Shown here: positions 5,649 to 6,420 of the stretch, one piece after another
How positions within the stretch are numbered: position 1 is the first letter of the stretch
How the letters are laid out: the number at the start of each line of letters is the position of its first letter
DNA from: Aliarcobacter sp.
GTDB lineage: Bacteria > Campylobacterota > Campylobacteria > Campylobacterales > Arcobacteraceae
Length of the DNA stretch: 6,420 nucleotides
Assembly: GCA_023268955.1 (NCBI GenBank)
Contig: JALRJW010000337.1
Span: forward strand, 1 to 6,420
Reading direction: 5' to 3'
Notes under the pieces: model-generated
Database searches by the model: none
What the model saw: the letters and a program-made list of their open reading frames with translations, nothing else
Told to the model about the DNA's origin: nothing
Program-made: the position numbers and the translations under genes

Positions 5649-6108
5649 ATCCACCATAACTAGATGTTGTTTTAGAACCAAATGATGATGAAGATGAAGA
5701 TGTTTTTCCATCACCACCAAAAAACCCACTTTTTTTAGTTGCACTTGAAGTTGTAGAACTAGGTTTTGTAAATGAACTTTGACTTCTTGAATAAGTTTGA
5801 GGTGATTTATAATTTGCTGCTCTTTGATTTTGGAAGTTTTGATTATTAAATAATTTATTTCCTAACCATGAACCAATTAATGCACCTGCAATTGAAGATA
5901 GTAAAACTCCACCTAGTCCCATTCCACCGTCTGTTAGTTGTGCATCGGGATTTGTTAAAGGTGATGTTCCATTATCGATTTTTCTTTCTTCTTCTTTCAC
6001 TAAAGCATCAATTTCTTCTTGAGTTAAAATTCTTTCAGTTCCATCTGGTTTTCTTAAAACAATTGTAGTTTTAGTAGACGGAAATTCATCTGCGATAGTA
6101 TATCCACC
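5647..6108 (-). CDS. UPF0323 family lipoprotein, N-terminus lost at the junction
   Basis: About 153 residues remain of a protein usually near 200. The surviving part opens GGYTIADEFPSTKTTIVL, then RKPDGTERILTQEEIDALVKEEERKIDNGTS, matching my memory of the Campylobacter/Helicobacter UPF0323 lipoproteins (Cj0371, HP0232). The missing part should hold the signal peptide and lipobox Cys. Next comes a glycine-zipper-like hydrophobic stretch (GLGGVLLSSIAGALIGSWLG) ending GNKLFNN, then a Tyr/Ser/Gln region, SGFFGGDGK, a run of six Ser, and a C-terminal SSYGG. The GTG at 6000 is an internal Val codon, not the start, since the homology continues upstream of it to 6108. The upstream in-frame codons (6150-6109) belong to the foreign sortase DNA. 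Its role is unknown; it is probably a periplasmic or outer-membrane protein acting with the ligase encoded 12 bases downstream. Confidence 0.82.
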   Translation of the reverse strand, partial: GGYTIADEFPSTKTTIVLRKPDGTERILTQEEIDALVKEEERKIDNGTSPLTNPDAQLTDGGMGLGGVLLSSIAGALIGSWLGNKLFNNQNFQNQRAANYKSPQTYSRSQSSFTKPSSTTSSATKKSGFFGGDGKTSSSSSSFGSKTTSSYGG

Positions 6109-6112
6109 ACTT
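6099..6112. other. Chimeric junction (right), within two broken genes
   Basis: On the minus strand the sortase frame is convincing up to codons 6110-6102 (VVD) and then becomes meaningless. The UPF0323 frame is convincing from codons 6108-6100 (GGY) onward and is meaningless before, reaching a TGA at 6153-6151. The bases GTGGTGGAT fit both genes, so the join sits in a short shared sequence. Base composition changes from AT-rich to GC-rich at the same place. Two truncated genes meeting in the same orientation but different frames fit a read or assembly chimera better than a natural rearrangement. Confidence 0.8.
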
Positions 6113-6420
6113 TGAAGCGATAAGTCCCCTTTCGATCCTCTAATACAAACTCATCCCCAAGGCTGATGTTCTTCAAGAACCGAAAGTGTGTGTCTCGGTG
6201 TGCAGAGATGATGCGTGCACCACCCTCTACACTTTTAGCTTCTAGGTTTTCACCAGGAGCGAATGCAAGCACCGCCCCTGAGTCGCCGCCTAAAACAATC
6301 TGATCGATGTCGTAAGCAGGTGCAGTGAAACGTGCCACTGGGTAGTGGTCTGCCCAGGGCCAGGCACGCTGTGGTTGCCCTGTAGTTTGAGTGACTTCCC
6401 AGGCTACATTTAGAAGTAGC
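6102..6420 (-). CDS. Class GN ('marine proteobacterial') sortase, internal fragment
   Basis: Reading inward from the window edge, the frame is open from 6419 for about 106 codons. AWEVTQ is followed by AWPWADHYPVARF, the hallmark PWADTWPVAR-type segment after the membrane anchor, then IVLGGDSGAVLAFAPG, then ISAHRDTHFRFL with the predicted catalytic His, then LGDEFVLED and TYRFKVVD. Sortases are membrane-anchored cysteine transpeptidases. This subclass occurs in Gram-negative marine bacteria, usually one per genome, beside a single VIT/von Willebrand A domain target gene that would lie outside this window. The TLxTC catalytic Cys and the Arg are absent because the protein is cut at the junction, and the signal/membrane part lies beyond 6420. 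The GTG at 6338 is an internal Val. The DNA is much richer in G+C than the rest of the window. Confidence 0.85.

Noticed and set aside
5868..6068. Plus-strand open frame over the lipoprotein gene
   Set aside because: It is a shadow of the UPF0323 frame; the Leu/Phe-rich reading comes from its Lys/Glu-rich complement.
6054..6100. Continuation of the sortase frame past VVDI (LSQMNFRLLKLQLF)
   Set aside because: The frame has already crossed the junction here, and these bases code for the UPF0323 protein in another frame; this is read-through, not a natural C-terminus.
1..6420. CRISPR arrays, tRNAs, insertion sequences, integrase or attachment sites
   Set aside because: No regularly spaced repeats, cloverleaf-like sequences, transposase motifs or flanking direct repeats were seen on reading both strands. 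The compositional shifts are better explained by chimerism than by a mobile element.

Overview
The window looks like a composite of three unrelated pieces of marine bacterial DNA, so it is best read as a metagenomic or environmental contig, probably chimeric, and not as one locus. The central piece (about 755 to 6105) is AT-rich and reads as Campylobacterota, most like Arcobacteraceae. The LpxK version (DDGFSK instead of DDGFQH) and the adjacent UPF0323 lipoprotein and GspS-like pair are typical of that group.

Left piece (1 to about 752): the C-terminal two thirds of an AmgK-like sugar kinase of the aminoglycoside-phosphotransferase fold. It is extremely Lys/Asn/Ile-rich, as in SAR11-type Alphaproteobacteria. 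Its N-terminal part is out of frame or missing. Just after its stop, a short in-frame tail that may belong to a different, lost gene leads straight into the central operon.

Central piece, plus strand (798 to 4392): six closely packed genes. They are two tandem BFD-like [2Fe-2S] mini-proteins, a small acidic helical protein of unknown function, nadE (NAD synthetase), a DegT/DnrJ/EryC1/StrS aminotransferase homologue that lacks the catalytic lysine, and lpxK (lipid A 4'-kinase). Gaps are 31 bases or less and one pair overlaps by 11, so this is probably one operon. A strong hairpin at 4420-4445 separates it from the convergent minus-strand pair.

Central piece, minus strand (about 6108 to 4453): a UPF0323 family lipoprotein, cut at its N-terminus by the right junction, followed after 12 bases by a stand-alone GspS/YgiC-like ATP-grasp ligase. 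The lipoprotein ends in a Ser/Gly-rich tail finishing in Tyr-Gly-Gly. This is the most suggestive protein pair in the window.

Right piece (about 6105 to 6420): clearly GC-richer sequence coding on the minus strand for part of a class GN ('marine proteobacterial') sortase, probably from a gammaproteobacterium. It is cut off on both sides. The sortase frame and the UPF0323 frame meet within about 10 bases and both proteins are broken there, which is the clearest sign of an artificial join.

No RNA genes, CRISPR arrays, insertion sequences or origins were seen. The observations most worth following are the lysine-less DegT protein between nadE and lpxK, and the lipoprotein/ATP-grasp pair. The chimeric structure should be settled first.
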